Source: Micractinium sp. NFX-FRZ (lineage: Eukaryota; Chlorophyta; Trebouxiophyceae; Chlorellales; Chlorellaceae). From it: 41,793 nucleotides of DNA. Shown in pieces: positions 31,720-41,793 of the stretch. A model generated the notes under the pieces. The model searched no databases, was not told where the DNA came from, and saw nothing but the letters and a program-made list of their open reading frames with translations. The number at the start of each line of letters is the position of its first letter. Within the stretch, counting starts at the first letter, position 1. Location: positions 1 through 41,793 of the forward strand of contig JAPTJF010000518.1 in assembly GCA_029339195.1 (NCBI GenBank), written 5' to 3'. A program made the position numbers and the translations under genes.

Positions 31720-32232
31720 TGAAGAATGAGCACCGCTTCAAATGCAGGGGGTGGGAGAGGTTGCAGCGCTCTTGGCTATGCGGAGATGACTGGGGACGCC
31801 TCCAGGCTGTGCGATCGTTGAATGCGGAGGTTGCGAAACTGAAAGTGTTGAAACGGTTTGAAGCCGAAAGGCAGCGCCTTTGGCTGCGTACGTGGGCCGG
31901 TGCTGGGCAGGTCCGCTAGGTGGCGCGAAAGGTTAGGTGATCAAGACCAACTCACGTTTGAACAGGGGCAAAGCAACTCAACTGTATGACAGAACCCAGG
32001 CCTGCATGAAGCGAGTTGAGCGTCCTTGGGCCCAGCCTTTGGGCTCCTGAGGCTTCGGCGCCAGCGGTCGCCAGCCAGCACGCCGTCGCTCCCATGGTAC
32101 TGTATGCCGGGACGATTTCCCTTCGCCTAAGCTAGTCATATGATGTTGCATGCATCACATGTGCCACTGTACAACACTTGGTGCATGGTTATGGTCAAGG
32201 GTAATGCTTGCGCCAGGCCTGCCTCCTCACCC
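31720..32232. promoter_or_regulatory. ABCG upstream region / SDR-ZADH2 3' region
   Basis: The two same-strand genes are 513 bases apart. The stretch is less GC-rich than its surroundings and should hold the 3' UTR of the fusion gene and the promoter of the ABCG gene. I saw no tRNA boxes, no TGTAA on the minus strand and no supported exon. A 66-codon frame on the plus strand lacks an ATG start and a recognisable domain. Confidence 0.5.
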
Positions 32233-34782
32233 TCACAGCCGCGAGTGGGCGGGAGGCTCTGCCGCCGCCGCTCCGCCGCCGCCGCCACCAGCCGCTGCCG
32301 CTGCCGGCACTTCCGCCGGGATCTGCACAAACACTTTGCCCACGCTCTGCCCGCCCTGCAGCCAGTCCACCGCGTCTGCCACCGACTCCAGCCCCACGAA
32401 ACGCTTGGGGTCCATCTGCAGGCGGTGGGGGGAGGCGGACAGGAGGGATTGAGGGGCTGTGTTGAGATGTTTGCTGCCCCGTCTGCCAGCTGCTGCCTGC
32501 CTGACCCATGTCCTGTGTCATGCTGCTCACACACGCCCCTCGTCAGTTCTCGACCGTTTGTGCTCCACAAGGTCTACCGCTCCAGCTGCAGCGTGGCACT
32601 CAAGGGGCCTCTGCTGCAGCGCCACGCCACAAGCCCCCCCACGCACCTGCACGCGCAGCCGCCCCGCCGCCAGCAGCGCTGCCAGCTTCTTGAGGTGCCT
32701 CCCCCAGTCCCGAGCGTAGTGCAGCAGGAAGAAGCCCTGCAGGGCGGTGTGGGCAATATGTAACGATAAACATGGAGGTACAAAGGCAGGTAAAAGGCCT
32801 TTCAATGCATCAATTGTGAGTCCTCCGCTGAAGTCAACACTTCAGTACAGTCTGTGAGACAGGTGAACCCACAAACTGTGTTGTTGTCATGTATTTACAG
32901 ATCAAGTCAGGCCACACCTGCAGGGTGGCGCTCTTCCACAACAGCTTCTCGGCGATGCCCGGGTACTGCCGCGCCGCCCATCCGCCAGCGTACTGCGCAG
33001 GCAAGGCGGGGGGGAGAGGGGTGGGTGCGTCAGAGCGGGGTGGGTGGCCCAACAGGGTGGGGGGTGGGGGTGGCCTGGGTAGTGCGTGCAGTGTGCATGC
33101 CAAGCTGAAGCACAGGAGCAGGGCAGGGAGCTGCAGGGAGCGGGCAGGCAGAGGCACAGGGACGGGCTGCCCTGCTCAGAACAGGTTTAGATGAACCCTG
33201 TCAGGCAGCTCCTCCCAGGCTCCCACTCCAGACCCTCCCCTGGGCAGACCTGCGGGTGACGGCAGGTGGCACAAGCTGCTGGGCCAGAGCACACAGCACC
33301 AACCCCTCGCCCCCTAACCTGCGACATGGCTCCGATGATGATGAGGCGCCCGCGTGGCGCCAGCGCATCCACGCACACATCAAACATGTCGCCACCCACT
33401 GCACGTGTGTGGTTGATGGGGGTGTTGAATGGGGGGGAGGGGAAGGGATGCAGGCACCCAAGAGGCATGCCAGGTGGCGGGGCAGGGCTGCGCTCAGCAG
33501 GGCAGGGCCGCATTCGCCCGTGCCTCGATATGGCAAGCCAGAAAGCGCCAAGACGCCAAGACGCAGCTGGCAGCGTTGCCGGCGTGCATGGCACCGCCCC
33601 CCTCGTCAGCAGCCGCTGCCTGCCTGCCCTGCCCGCAGGCAAGACCAACTGCCTAGAAAAGGGGTGCAACCAAACACACCTGACTCGTATACCACGTCAA
33701 TGCCCTTTGGAAACTCCCGCTTCAGCACCTCCTTCAAGCTCTCCCTCTTGTAGTTGACCACGCGCCGGCAGCCCAGGGACCTGGCGGGGGGGCGGGGGGC
33801 AGGCGGGAGGCAGGCGGGAGATGCGTAGGAGGAGGCAAGTGACGTCGCACCGTCCTGCTTGTTCAGCTTTGGGGCGACACACTGACTGCCGTGACAGAGT
33901 GGGGTGGCATTGGTAAAACTTTCGTCCCCACGGCACCTGCCTGCCTCACCGATGTCCCTCACACCCAGTCCAGCCCAGCAGACAGTCCGGCTTCCCCAGT
34001 TCTCACCCTCCCAGCCCAGGCCTCGCCCCATGCCCACAGAGTTCCTTTTAGCTCACTTGAGGAGCTCTGCTTTGGCCCCACCGCTGCAGGTGCCCACCAC
34101 GGTGCACCCAGCCAGCACCGCAAGCTGGACCGCCAGCTGGCCCGTACCGCCTGCGGCCGCTGTGACCAGCACCGTCTGCCCCTTGCGCTGCAGGGGCAGG
34201 GGGGGCCGGTGGCCAGGCAGCACGGCGTACGGTAAGCCAGGGCAGGGCTGCGGGCGTGCAGGCAACGCCATCCTTCCTCACAAGTGCCCAGGGGGCTGCA
34301 GGGGGTACACTTGCACCCAACCAGTTCAGCCCCACCACTCCTCGCCCCACCCCATGCTCACCAGCCCAGCCTGCTCTAGCGCGATGCCGGGGTAATGCCT
34401 TGCTGCAATCCAAGCGCCCAGAACAATGCAAACCGCTTTGGCACTCCTGCCCCTCCCCTTGGCTTCCTCACCAGCCCCGCCTGCTCCAGCGCGATGCTGG
34501 CGGTGAGGCCAGAGGTCATGAGGGCCACCATCTGTGGCGAAGCCTCAGGCAGGGGGAAGACCAGCTTGGAGTTGACCACCGCCCACTCTGCAGCAGCAGG
34601 TTAAAGAGGCAATGGGTTGGTTGGGTGGGGCGCATTGGTGGGGTGAGGCAGGGCAAGGCAGGCGAAGGGAGGGAGGGGGGAGGTTGCAGCCCGGAGCAGC
34701 AGCGCCATTGCACCCAAGGAACAACACCCAGTGGCAGCAGAAGCAGCGGCGGCAGCTGTGGATAAGGCCCTACCTGCGGAGC

Positions 34783-34820
<38 letters not shown>

Positions 34821-37800
34821 GCGGCAGCGGCGGCGGCGGCGGCAGCCCAGGAGACAACCAGGGACACCCAAGCCAGCAGCAGCGGCAGTGGGGGCAGCAG
34901 CTGCGGCGTGAAGGGGCCCCACCTGCAAAGCCGCCGTAAGTCATTGTGGCCACAGGCTGCCCCACCGCCAGGCCCTGCACACCGGGCCCCACCGCCGCCA
35001 CCACGCCCACCGCCTCGAACCCTGCCTCAAAGGGCAGCCGCTTCTCTGCGGCAGCCTGGCTGCCAAAGTACCTGCGGCGCGGCATGTGGTTGGCGGGGGG
35101 TGAGAGTGTGAGCAGGGAGGCAGTGGTGAGCTGGCTTGCGCTGAAACTCGGCCACACACCTCCAGCGCCCAGTTGGCAGCGGGAGTGGATGGAGCTGCCA
35201 AGTTGCTGGCATCCCTGCCCTCAGAAAACCTGCTTGCCAGCCGAGGACTGTCCTCCCCCTTCACCACGCACCTCCCACCCGCCCAGCACACCCAGCGCCC
35301 ACCCGCCTCCCAGCACAGTGGTTCAAGTTGCTGCCACTGACGCCCGCCCCCTGCCTTCACGCCCCCACCGAAAACTTACACGCACAGACGCACGCACACA
35401 CGCGCACGGCTTTTGGGGCGGCTTCGGGGACACATGCACACACACGCGCTCCCAGCCCACCTGCCGGCGGAGTAGTTGACGTCGCTGGCGTTGATGCCCG
35501 CATACAGCCTGCGGATGAGCACCGCCTCGGGGGGCGGCGGCGCGGGCAGCACGCGGCGCACGATGCGCGTGGCCTGCCTGAAGTCCAGCGACAGGCGGTG
35601 CACCTCGATACCCCGGGAGGCAGCTTCCCCGTGGATGATGCCCCCCACCGCCCAGTCGCGCAGCGCGGGGTCGACGGTGGCGGCGGCGGCGCTGGCGGGC
35701 ATCGCCACTGCAGGGCGGGGCAGGGAAGGGAGGGGGCAAGGGGGGAGGGACAAAGTGGTCCGGGGCAGGCGTCAGGAAACACTGCTGGAGGAAGGCCCTG
35801 AGCCATGGCCTATAAACGCTGTGAGCTGAAAGGGGGAGGGAACCACGTGTGTGCCAGTGTCTGCACTAGCTACCCCGCCCGTGGGCGTATTGCATCCCTT
35901 GCTGGCACGCCACCTGCCAGACCGTGCCGGCCCTCCACCCCACTGCCCATGGCCAGCCCCGCCCTGCTCGCCAGCCACCCAGTAAACTTGCCCCAAGGCC
36001 AACTATCTACTTTGCACCTAGACAGCACGTGGGGCGCTGCACCGGCAAGCAGCCGCCCCTGCCCTCTTCCATCCGCGCACCCGACTTGAACCGCGTGCGC
36101 TGCGGCTCCACCCAGCTGCCGTCCACCAGCACCACCAAGCAGGTGCCGACCTTGGAGGGGTCGGTGAGCAGCGCCAGCCCCGCCTGGGTGACCTGCGGTG
36201 GCAGGGGGCGGGGGGAGGGGGAAGGAGGGGCTAGGGGTCAGGGCCAGGGGAGACTAGAGCTGGAAACAGGGGCATGGGAAACAGGGGCATGGTGGTCATG
36301 CAAGTGGGTTTGCACATTGCTGGGACTTGGCGGTGCCCATAGCCATGAAGCAAGCGCACAGCCAGGCATCCCGTGCCCCTGCCTGCACGGAGGGAATACT
36401 TGTGCCTGCCTTTCCCCCGTGCCTCCCCCCCCGCCTCTCCTGCTTGCCCACCCCACCACGGCCCGCCCCGCCCACCTTGCCCACGCTCAGCAGCCTGCCC
36501 TGCGTGTCCTTCATCACCTCCGCAGCCTGCGCAGCATCCGCCTCCTGCATGCCCCGCACCAGCGCCGTGTCCGTGAACTGCGGGGCAGGTTCCAGGGAGG
36601 CAGAGGGGGCCGGTAGAGTGCGTGATTGTGTGGGCAGGGCAGGGCAGCGTAGCCGGGCTAAAGTGTTGTGGCAGTGCTGGCTTTACTTACAGGCAGCGAT
36701 CCGGCGCGTACATCACAGCTGGCAGCGGGGGCAGGGGACGCATGCGGCAGGGCAAGGTGCTTGGCAGGCGGGCAGGCAGGCAGGCGGGCAGGCAGGCAGG
36801 CAGGCGGGTGGGCAGGCTGGGCAGGCACCTGGGGGCAGAGGGCGCAGATGCGGATGCGCTGCTTCGCGAGCGGCTCCGCCAGCGAGCGTGTGAGCTGGAC
36901 GCACCCCGCCTTGGCTGCCGAGTACACCGGACTGCGCGGGATGGGGTTGAGGCAGGGGAGGAGGCAGGGGAGGGGCAGGCATGTGAGCACAGGAAAGGGG
37001 GCAGAGGTGGGGCGGAGTTCAAGACAGAGTGCAGGGAGCAGCGGTGGGGCAGAGGTGAGGACATGAGGGCTGGGAGGAGAGGGGCAGGCACCCATGGCAG
37101 CACTGCGGCGCCTGCGCCTTAGGGATTGAGGACCCAGGGGGGGTGGGGATTCATGCTCTGCACGCAAGTCATGCCCAATGGACTTCTGCCAAGGGCCACA
37201 GTGCAGGCAAGGGCTGCAGCGGCGTCCGCACCCCGTCCTGTTCACAGGCGAGGTGAGCGAGAGGTGGGGCAGCAGCAGCAGCAGCTGCAGGAGCAGCGGG
37301 CGGCGCCCACCTGAGGGGCATGGGGTACACGCCGCCCGCACTGGCCGTGATCATGATGACTCCGTTCTGTGCACCACTGCCACTGCCGCCTGCATCTGCA
37401 CGGCCGTCGCTGCCCCGGCTGCTGCTCCTGCCGCCTTCCGGGGTGCCCGTCAGCATGGTGCGGGCGGCCAGGCGGACGCCCTCCATCACAGCACGCAGGT
37501 CCACATCAAGCGTCTGTTGCCACTTGTCCGTGCGGCACCACACCAGGTCGCCGCGCTCGCCAATGCCTGGGGAGAGTTGGCAAGTGGAAGGAGATGGGAG
37601 GCGGGAGTGGGAGGGTGCGGATGCCAGCCAGGGGCAAGGAGAGGAGGGGGCAAGGTTGGGGAAGGGCTGCAGGATGGGTGCACAGAGTCGCCGCCTTGCA
37701 GCCAGTTAGACGCAGTCGCTGCGGGGCACAACACACGTGTGGAAGGAAAATCTCACCTGCGTTCAGCAGGGCATAGTCCAGACGGCCCCAGGCCTCGGCA

Positions 37801-38125
37801 TGCCGCCGGAAGGCCGCTGCGTGCTGCGCTGGGTCGGCGACATCACACGCGACGGCAATCGCCCGGCCGCCACGCTGGCCAATCTCCCGGGCCACATGCT
37901 GGGCCGCTGACTCGTCAATGTCTGCGACCTGAGGCGCAGCAAGATCAAGAAATGGCCAGGGGCAGAGTGTGTGGCGGTGGCGGTGGCGGTGGCGGCAGCT
38001 GCGGCACATGAAACCTCCTCTCTTTTGCTCACCGTCACCGCGACTCCTAGCTCCGCCAGCTTCAGGGCCAGGTCTCTGCCGATCCCACTGCCGCTGCCTG
38101 TGACAAGGGCGGCTTTGCCCTTCAT
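32233..38125 (-). CDS. Peroxisomal fusion: 15-PGDH-like SDR + ZADH2/PTGR3-like reductase
   Basis: Fifteen exons: 38125-38033, 37928-37757, 37566-37311, 36931-36829, 36577-36476, 36192-36081, 35707-35461, 35071-34923, 34587-34472, 34187-34057, 33780-33680, 33398-33319, 32992-32918, 32736-32647, 32415-32233; 669 residues. Residues 1-280 are a classical [11 protein letters not shown] (9-16), Asp34 at the end of beta-2 (NAD preference), NAG (87-89), Ser164, and YSAAK with Tyr177/Lys181. PVYSAAKAG and CPQFTDTAL, then the C-terminal part, resemble 15-hydroxyprostaglandin dehydrogenase. A Gly/Ser-rich insert sits at about 129-157. Residues 282-669 are a zinc-free medium-chain reductase: [75 protein letters not shown], the pattern of ZADH2 (15-oxoprostaglandin 13-reductase). 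The protein ends SRL, a peroxisomal signal (PTS1). The SDR-MDR junction is a phase-1 intron. Substrate (hydroxy/oxo fatty acids) is inferred. Confidence 0.9.
34357..34395 (-). repeat. Echo of fusion-gene exon 9 end in intron 9
   Basis: Plus-strand CTCACCAGCC..GCCTGCTC.AGCGCGATGC occurs at 34467-34498 (exon 9 end plus donor) and again 110 bases away at 34357-34388, with only a few mismatches. The copy keeps both the coding-like LEQAGL text and a GT donor, so it could act as an alternative 5' splice site. Confidence 0.75.
36765..36828. repeat. GGCAGGCG minisatellite
   Basis: GCAGGCAGGCGGGCAGG-type units run right up to the donor of exon 4 of the fusion gene (intron side). Confidence 0.85.
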
Positions 38126-38388
38126 GGTGCTTGCCCACAACCCTGGTGGCTGTCGGGCGTTGTTGCAGTTAGCACTGCTGCGGCCCTCAGAAGCCCAATT
38201 AAGGGATGACTAAAACATCTCAGCAGCCCTGAATGCCAGCGAACAGAAGTCACGCTGACTGGGCCGACAGGCTCAGCACATCCAAATTGAGCAGCGCTTA
38301 TGCCGTTCAAGGTGCCTTGATCTGATCGAGGTTCCTTTCAAGCGCATTGGGCAGAGCAGCCCCTGCAGCCAAGCCCTGAGTGGACAAT
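38126..38388. promoter_or_regulatory. Divergent promoter region fusion gene/RRM-MYND
   Basis: Only 263 bases separate the two start codons, so the genes almost certainly share a bidirectional promoter. The segment is AT-richer than the flanking genes. No specific element was recognised. Confidence 0.6.
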
Positions 38389-41321
38389 ATGGGCACTCGG
38401 TTGTGGTGCGGGAACATAAGACGAGGTGCCGACATTGATGAGCTATGGCACGCATTTGGCAGGTAAGATCCGATATGCCAGAAGCGCAGGGGATACGAAG
38501 TTAGACAAGTGAAACCCGCGCTCCTCCGTCTTTGGCTCAATGCTTGGTTGGCAATCACGCATCTGTACCGAGGTGGTGGACTAGAGGCGCTGCCAGCTAC
38601 CGCTGGGTTGGACGCTGCCACTGCCGCCACCGCCATCGCCGCTACTGCCGCCGCCGCCACCGCCGCCACTCCCGCCCATCTTTTGTGACACCAGCTCACA
38701 TGTGGACACTCTCCTGACACGCTCCACTGCCTCTGCTGCCTTCCTGCCGGTGCAGATTTGGCGAGGTGGCAGACATACAGGTGAACCCGGCGCCTACCGG
38801 GGGCGACTGCTGGGGGATTGTGACCTTCCGCGACCCCGCCGCCGCTGCTGCTACGCTGGCTGGGATGGACCGGGAGCAGCCGGCTCTGACCTGGAAGGCC
38901 TTAAAGCTGCGGGAGTGGGTGGAGCAGGCCCCGGCAGCGTCAGCACGCAGCTGGAGGCACACGCCGGAGCCGCCGGCGGAGCAGCCGCGCTGGGCTGCTG
39001 CTGCCTGGGCGGATGCCGAGGATGAGGAGGTGGAGGAGGAGGAGGAAGAGGCGGATGAGGCGGCGGGTTGGCGGCAGCGGTCGGGCGGCTGGGGAGCCAG
39101 GGCTGCAGCAGCTGCGGAAGCAGAGTTTGAGCAGCAATATGATGACAATGAGGAGGAGGAGGAGGAGGAAGAGGAGGAGGAGGATGGTTATGACCCGCTT
39201 GTAGAGCTGTGAGCCTGGGGTGGGGTGCGGCTGGGGAGGGTTGCATGCGGTGGCACAGGTTTTGTAGGTGGGTGGGCTGCCTGGAGCCGGTGGGCTGCCC
39301 TGCCTGGCCTTTGCTACTGCACGGCACAGCACTGTGCACCCTGCTCTGACGCACGCAGTGCTCCTGCATTTTGCCTGCGCCGACCCCTTTGGCCCCACGC
39401 CGCTGCCCCGCCCTGCAGCTGGGTGGGCAACCTGTGCAGCAGCGCCTCCCGAGTGGCCCTCCGCCGCGCCTTTGAGTGGTGAGTGCCCCGCGGGCGGCAT
39501 GCAAGGCAGGGGAAGGGCTGGGCTGTGGCATGCAAGGCAGACAGGGCTGGGTGGCACGTGGCATGCAAGGCAGCGGGCGCCTCCAACAGTGGGGGACCGC
39601 TGTGGGTTGCTGCATCTGTGGCCGCTTGCATTCAACGCGGTGCCGGCAGCTGCCGGCAGGTGCCAAAGCACTGTATTGTTTCCAAGGCCGACCAGGCTGC
39701 CGCCACACAGCTGGCCTTTGCTAGCCTCCTCGCCGCCGTTGCCCTTCCTGCACACCCCTCCCTCTGCCTCCTGTGCCCGCCTCCCCTGCCCCGGCCCGTG
39801 CGCAGCTTTGGCGAGGTTGCGGGCGTGCAGCTGCAGGCGGCGCCGGGCGGGGCAGGCCTGCGCTTTGCATTTGTGGAGCTGCCCGCCAGCGGGGCAGAGG
39901 CAGCTGTGGAGACGCTGGACGGCCTGTGTGTGTACGAGCTCAGCGGGGATCAGGCCCTCATAGTGAAGCAGAGCAAGCGCTCGCTGAAGCCGCTGCTGCT
40001 GTGGAAGCAGGCGCAGGAGCGCTTGGCGGCCAGGCAGCAGCGGCAGCAGGGGCAGCAGGGGCAGCAGCACTGGGCGGTGCAGGGGCCTGCGGGGGCGGCA
40101 CAGGGAGGGCCAGCAGCGCGGCGCCTGGCGGCAGCAGGGCCGCTAGAGGCGGTACTGGCAGACGGCAGCGCGGTACCGCTGGTGGGGGAGCCGCGGCAGA
40201 TCAAAAAGTTTGTGGTGTGCGAGGGACCGCCCAAACGCATGCTGTGGGTAGGCAACGTGGGCGGGCAGGCCTCCAAGGGCAGCATGCAGGCAGCCTTTGC
40301 CAGGTGGGTGGCGCGTGTTCGGTGGGGCGGCAGAGGCTGGCGGGAGTCTGGGTGTGGGGGATGCATCTACTGTTGGGCGCAGTCATGAGCTTGCTTGCAC
40401 TGCCTTGCTTCTTGACGAAGAGGCAGCCAGCCGCCTGCCCCTGCTTGCCTGGGGCTCCTGCTCTTCAACTGCCGTGCCCGCTGGCCTTCCCCCCACCCCT
40501 CCTACAAGCAGGCACGGCAGCGTGCGCAGCGTCAAGCTGCACACGGCCCCCGGCTTCCAAAACAACTTCATGTTTGCCTTTGTGGAGATGGGCAGCGCAG
40601 GGGAGGCGGGGCGCGCTCGGGACGCGTTGCAGGCGAGCTGGCGGGCGGGAAGCATTTGCCGGGCTGTTAGGCGAAACCGGGGAGGCGTGCTCCTCTGCTG
40701 CCTGCCTGCGTGCGGCAACTGCTGCGTGCCCAACGTGAGGCATGCTTGCACATGTGCCCACTCCCCTCAGCTCCGGTGTGTGTGCTGCAGGGTGAGGCGG
40801 GCGCAGCCATCTGCGGCGGCAAGCCCCTGAAGCTGCGATACGCCTGGCCACGCCACATGGTGCGGCCCCTGGGTGCGGCACCCCTAGCTCACGCCACACA
40901 GCACGCCAGCAGCAACGGCAGCACCGCAGCAGCAGCAGCAGCAGCAACAACAGCAGCAGGCAGCGCAGGAGGGCCAAGGCAGGCGGCAGCCACAGCAGCA
41001 GCAGCAGCGACCACAGCGGCAGCACCCACGGTCGGCCCGCGATGCGCAGGCTGCGGCGCCACCGCAGGGGTCAGCCTCAGGCGATGCTCCCAGTGCCATG
41101 CGGTGAGCTACTGCGGCCGCGACTGCCAGCTGGCAGATTGGGGCAGCGGCCACTGTCAAGAGTGTGGGCAACTGCAGCAGCTGGCAGGGGTGCTGCAGCA
41201 GCAGGCAGTGTCGCCTGACGTGCTGACGCTGCTGCTGTCGGCGCTGCAGCACCCCGCTGGGCGGCAGGCCCTGCTGGTGCAGGCGGCTCTGCGCACGCCA
41301 GCTGCTTCTTCTGCCCCGTGA
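38389..41321 (+). CDS. Three-RRM protein with C-terminal MYND zinc finger
   Basis: Six exons: 38389-38462, 38756-39208, 39419-39478, 39806-40303, 40512-40632, 40791-41321; 578 residues. The first exon has only 24 full codons: the ATG at 38389 opens MGTRLWCGNIRRGADIDEL, giving beta-1/alpha-1 of RRM1, and GTAAGA is its donor. RRM1 continues with GRFGEV and WGIVTFRD; RRM2 has LWVGNL, CFGEV and RFAFVEL; RRM3 has MLWVGNV, RHGSV and MFAFVEM. A long Glu/Asp-rich linker separates RRM1 and RRM2, a Gln-rich one RRM2 and RRM3. The C-terminus carries a MYND finger with ligands Cys487, 490, 501, 504, 510, 514, His523 and Cys527 (YCGRDCQ, DWGSGH). RRMs bind RNA and MYND fingers bind short Pro-rich peptides, so an RNA-binding adaptor is likely; the target is unknown. 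An in-frame TGA at 39209 is spliced out. Intron 5 uses a GC donor. The family as a whole is not one I can name. Confidence 0.87.
39496..39573 (+). repeat. Three-copy minisatellite in RRM-MYND intron 3
   Basis: GGCATGCAAGGCAG occurs at 39496-39509, 39527-39540 and 39560-39573, a period of 31-33 bases, within intron 3. Confidence 0.85.
40633..40790 (+). other. GC-AG intron 5 of the RRM-MYND gene
   Basis: Donor TTGCAG|GCGAGC and acceptor GTGCTGCAG join ARDALQ to GEAGAAICGGKPLKLRY, restoring RRM3 in phase 0. No GT lies close enough to replace it. Confidence 0.7.
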
Positions 41322-41584
41322 GCAAGAAGGCAAGACAGTCGGTGGAAGAGCAAGGGAACCCAATACATGCAGAGCACAACGGACAGCGGCAGCCAGGCAG
41401 CACCAGCTTCATGCGACAAGCAGCCGCAGTTTGCAGTGCTGGCTGTGCAGACACTTCCTCCGTCTATGCTTGCTTGCTGGCCATGCTCCTTGCTGCCTTG
41501 GCACTGCTTGAGGCCGCATGTGTGAACAGCCACACACACACAAACAGGCACACAAAGCGCTTGCTCTCTTTCCAGTGGAGGGGT
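41322..41584. other. 3' region between RRM-MYND and H3
   Basis: Convergent intergenic segment with a CACACA-rich stretch near 41532-41555. No clear TGTAA was found for RRM-MYND. Confidence 0.5.
41564..41573 (-). promoter_or_regulatory. Histone downstream element-like purine run
   Basis: On the minus strand this reads GGAAAGAGAG, identical to the run after the left H3 gene and at the same distance from the hairpin. Confidence 0.6.
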
Positions 41585-41600
41585 GGTGTTGAATAACACC
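41585..41600 (-). terminator. Histone mRNA 3' stem-loop
   Basis: On the minus strand this reads GGTGTT-ATTC-AACACC, identical to the hairpin at 111-126, 46 bases after the H3 stop codon. The flanks CCCCACT and ACCCCTCCACTGG are also conserved between the copies. Confidence 0.9.
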
Positions 41601-41646
41601 AGTGGGGTTTTGTGTTGTTGTGCGGGAGGCGCAGGGCCCAACACGC

Positions 41647-41793
<147 letters not shown>

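Noticed and set aside
31719..31919. 66-codon plus-strand frame upstream of the ABCG gene
   Set aside because: It would start at TTG, has no recognised domain and lies in the likely promoter; no splice partner was found.
39209..39211. In-frame TGA ending the RRM1 plus acidic-domain reading frame
   Set aside because: It falls inside the donor CT|GTGAGC; splicing to 39419 restores LLWVGNL of RRM2 in phase.

Overview
The window is nuclear DNA of a eukaryote, most likely a GC-rich green alga. A Trebouxiophyceae/Chlorella-like source is my best guess, but the rank is inferred. The signs are: very high GC; short GT-AG (sometimes GC-AG) introns with C-rich acceptor tracts; many CAG/GCA tracts coding for Gln and Ala; the TGTAA poly(A) motif of chlorophytes after some genes; and protein matches to plant/animal families with no bacterial operon features. 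I rebuilt seven complete multi-exon genes by hand (75 introns). In every gene the splice phases close and the exon sum is a multiple of three. Two partial histone H3 genes cap the window. No tRNA, rRNA, CRISPR array or transposon was seen.

Layout: H3 3' end (+) at 1-62; eIF3g (-) 858-2725, divergent from a CSB/ERCC6 repair ATPase (+) 3049-11975; a KDM2/KDM7-type JmjC protein (-) 12615-19779, divergent from a WRN-type exonuclease with a C-terminal HTH_40-like domain (+) 20415-23283; an ABCG half transporter (-) 23824-31719; a fused SDR + ZADH2-type reductase (-) 32233-38125, divergent from a three-RRM + MYND protein (+) 38389-41321; H3 3' end (-) at 41647-41793. Three gene pairs share short divergent promoter regions.

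Main points. (1) The 669-residue fusion joins a 15-hydroxyprostaglandin-dehydrogenase-like SDR to a ZADH2/PTGR3-like 15-oxo ene-reductase and ends in the peroxisomal signal SRL. It looks like two consecutive oxylipin-inactivation steps in one peroxisomal protein. (2) The JmjC domain lacks the iron-binding Asp (HxA instead of HxD) and the 2-oxoglutarate-binding Lys (Arg instead), so it is probably a pseudo-demethylase or has changed chemistry. (3) Several introns in several genes contain degenerate tandem copies ('echoes') of the adjoining exon-intron boundary, which suggests introns growing by junction-spanning duplication. (4) The three RRMs of the RRM-MYND protein are each cut by a phase-2 intron at the same structural position. 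(5) Both window ends lie in near-identical H3 sequence with the same 3' stem-loop, in inverted orientation. CSB and the WRN-type exonuclease are both DNA-maintenance factors, but nothing else ties the neighbours into one pathway.
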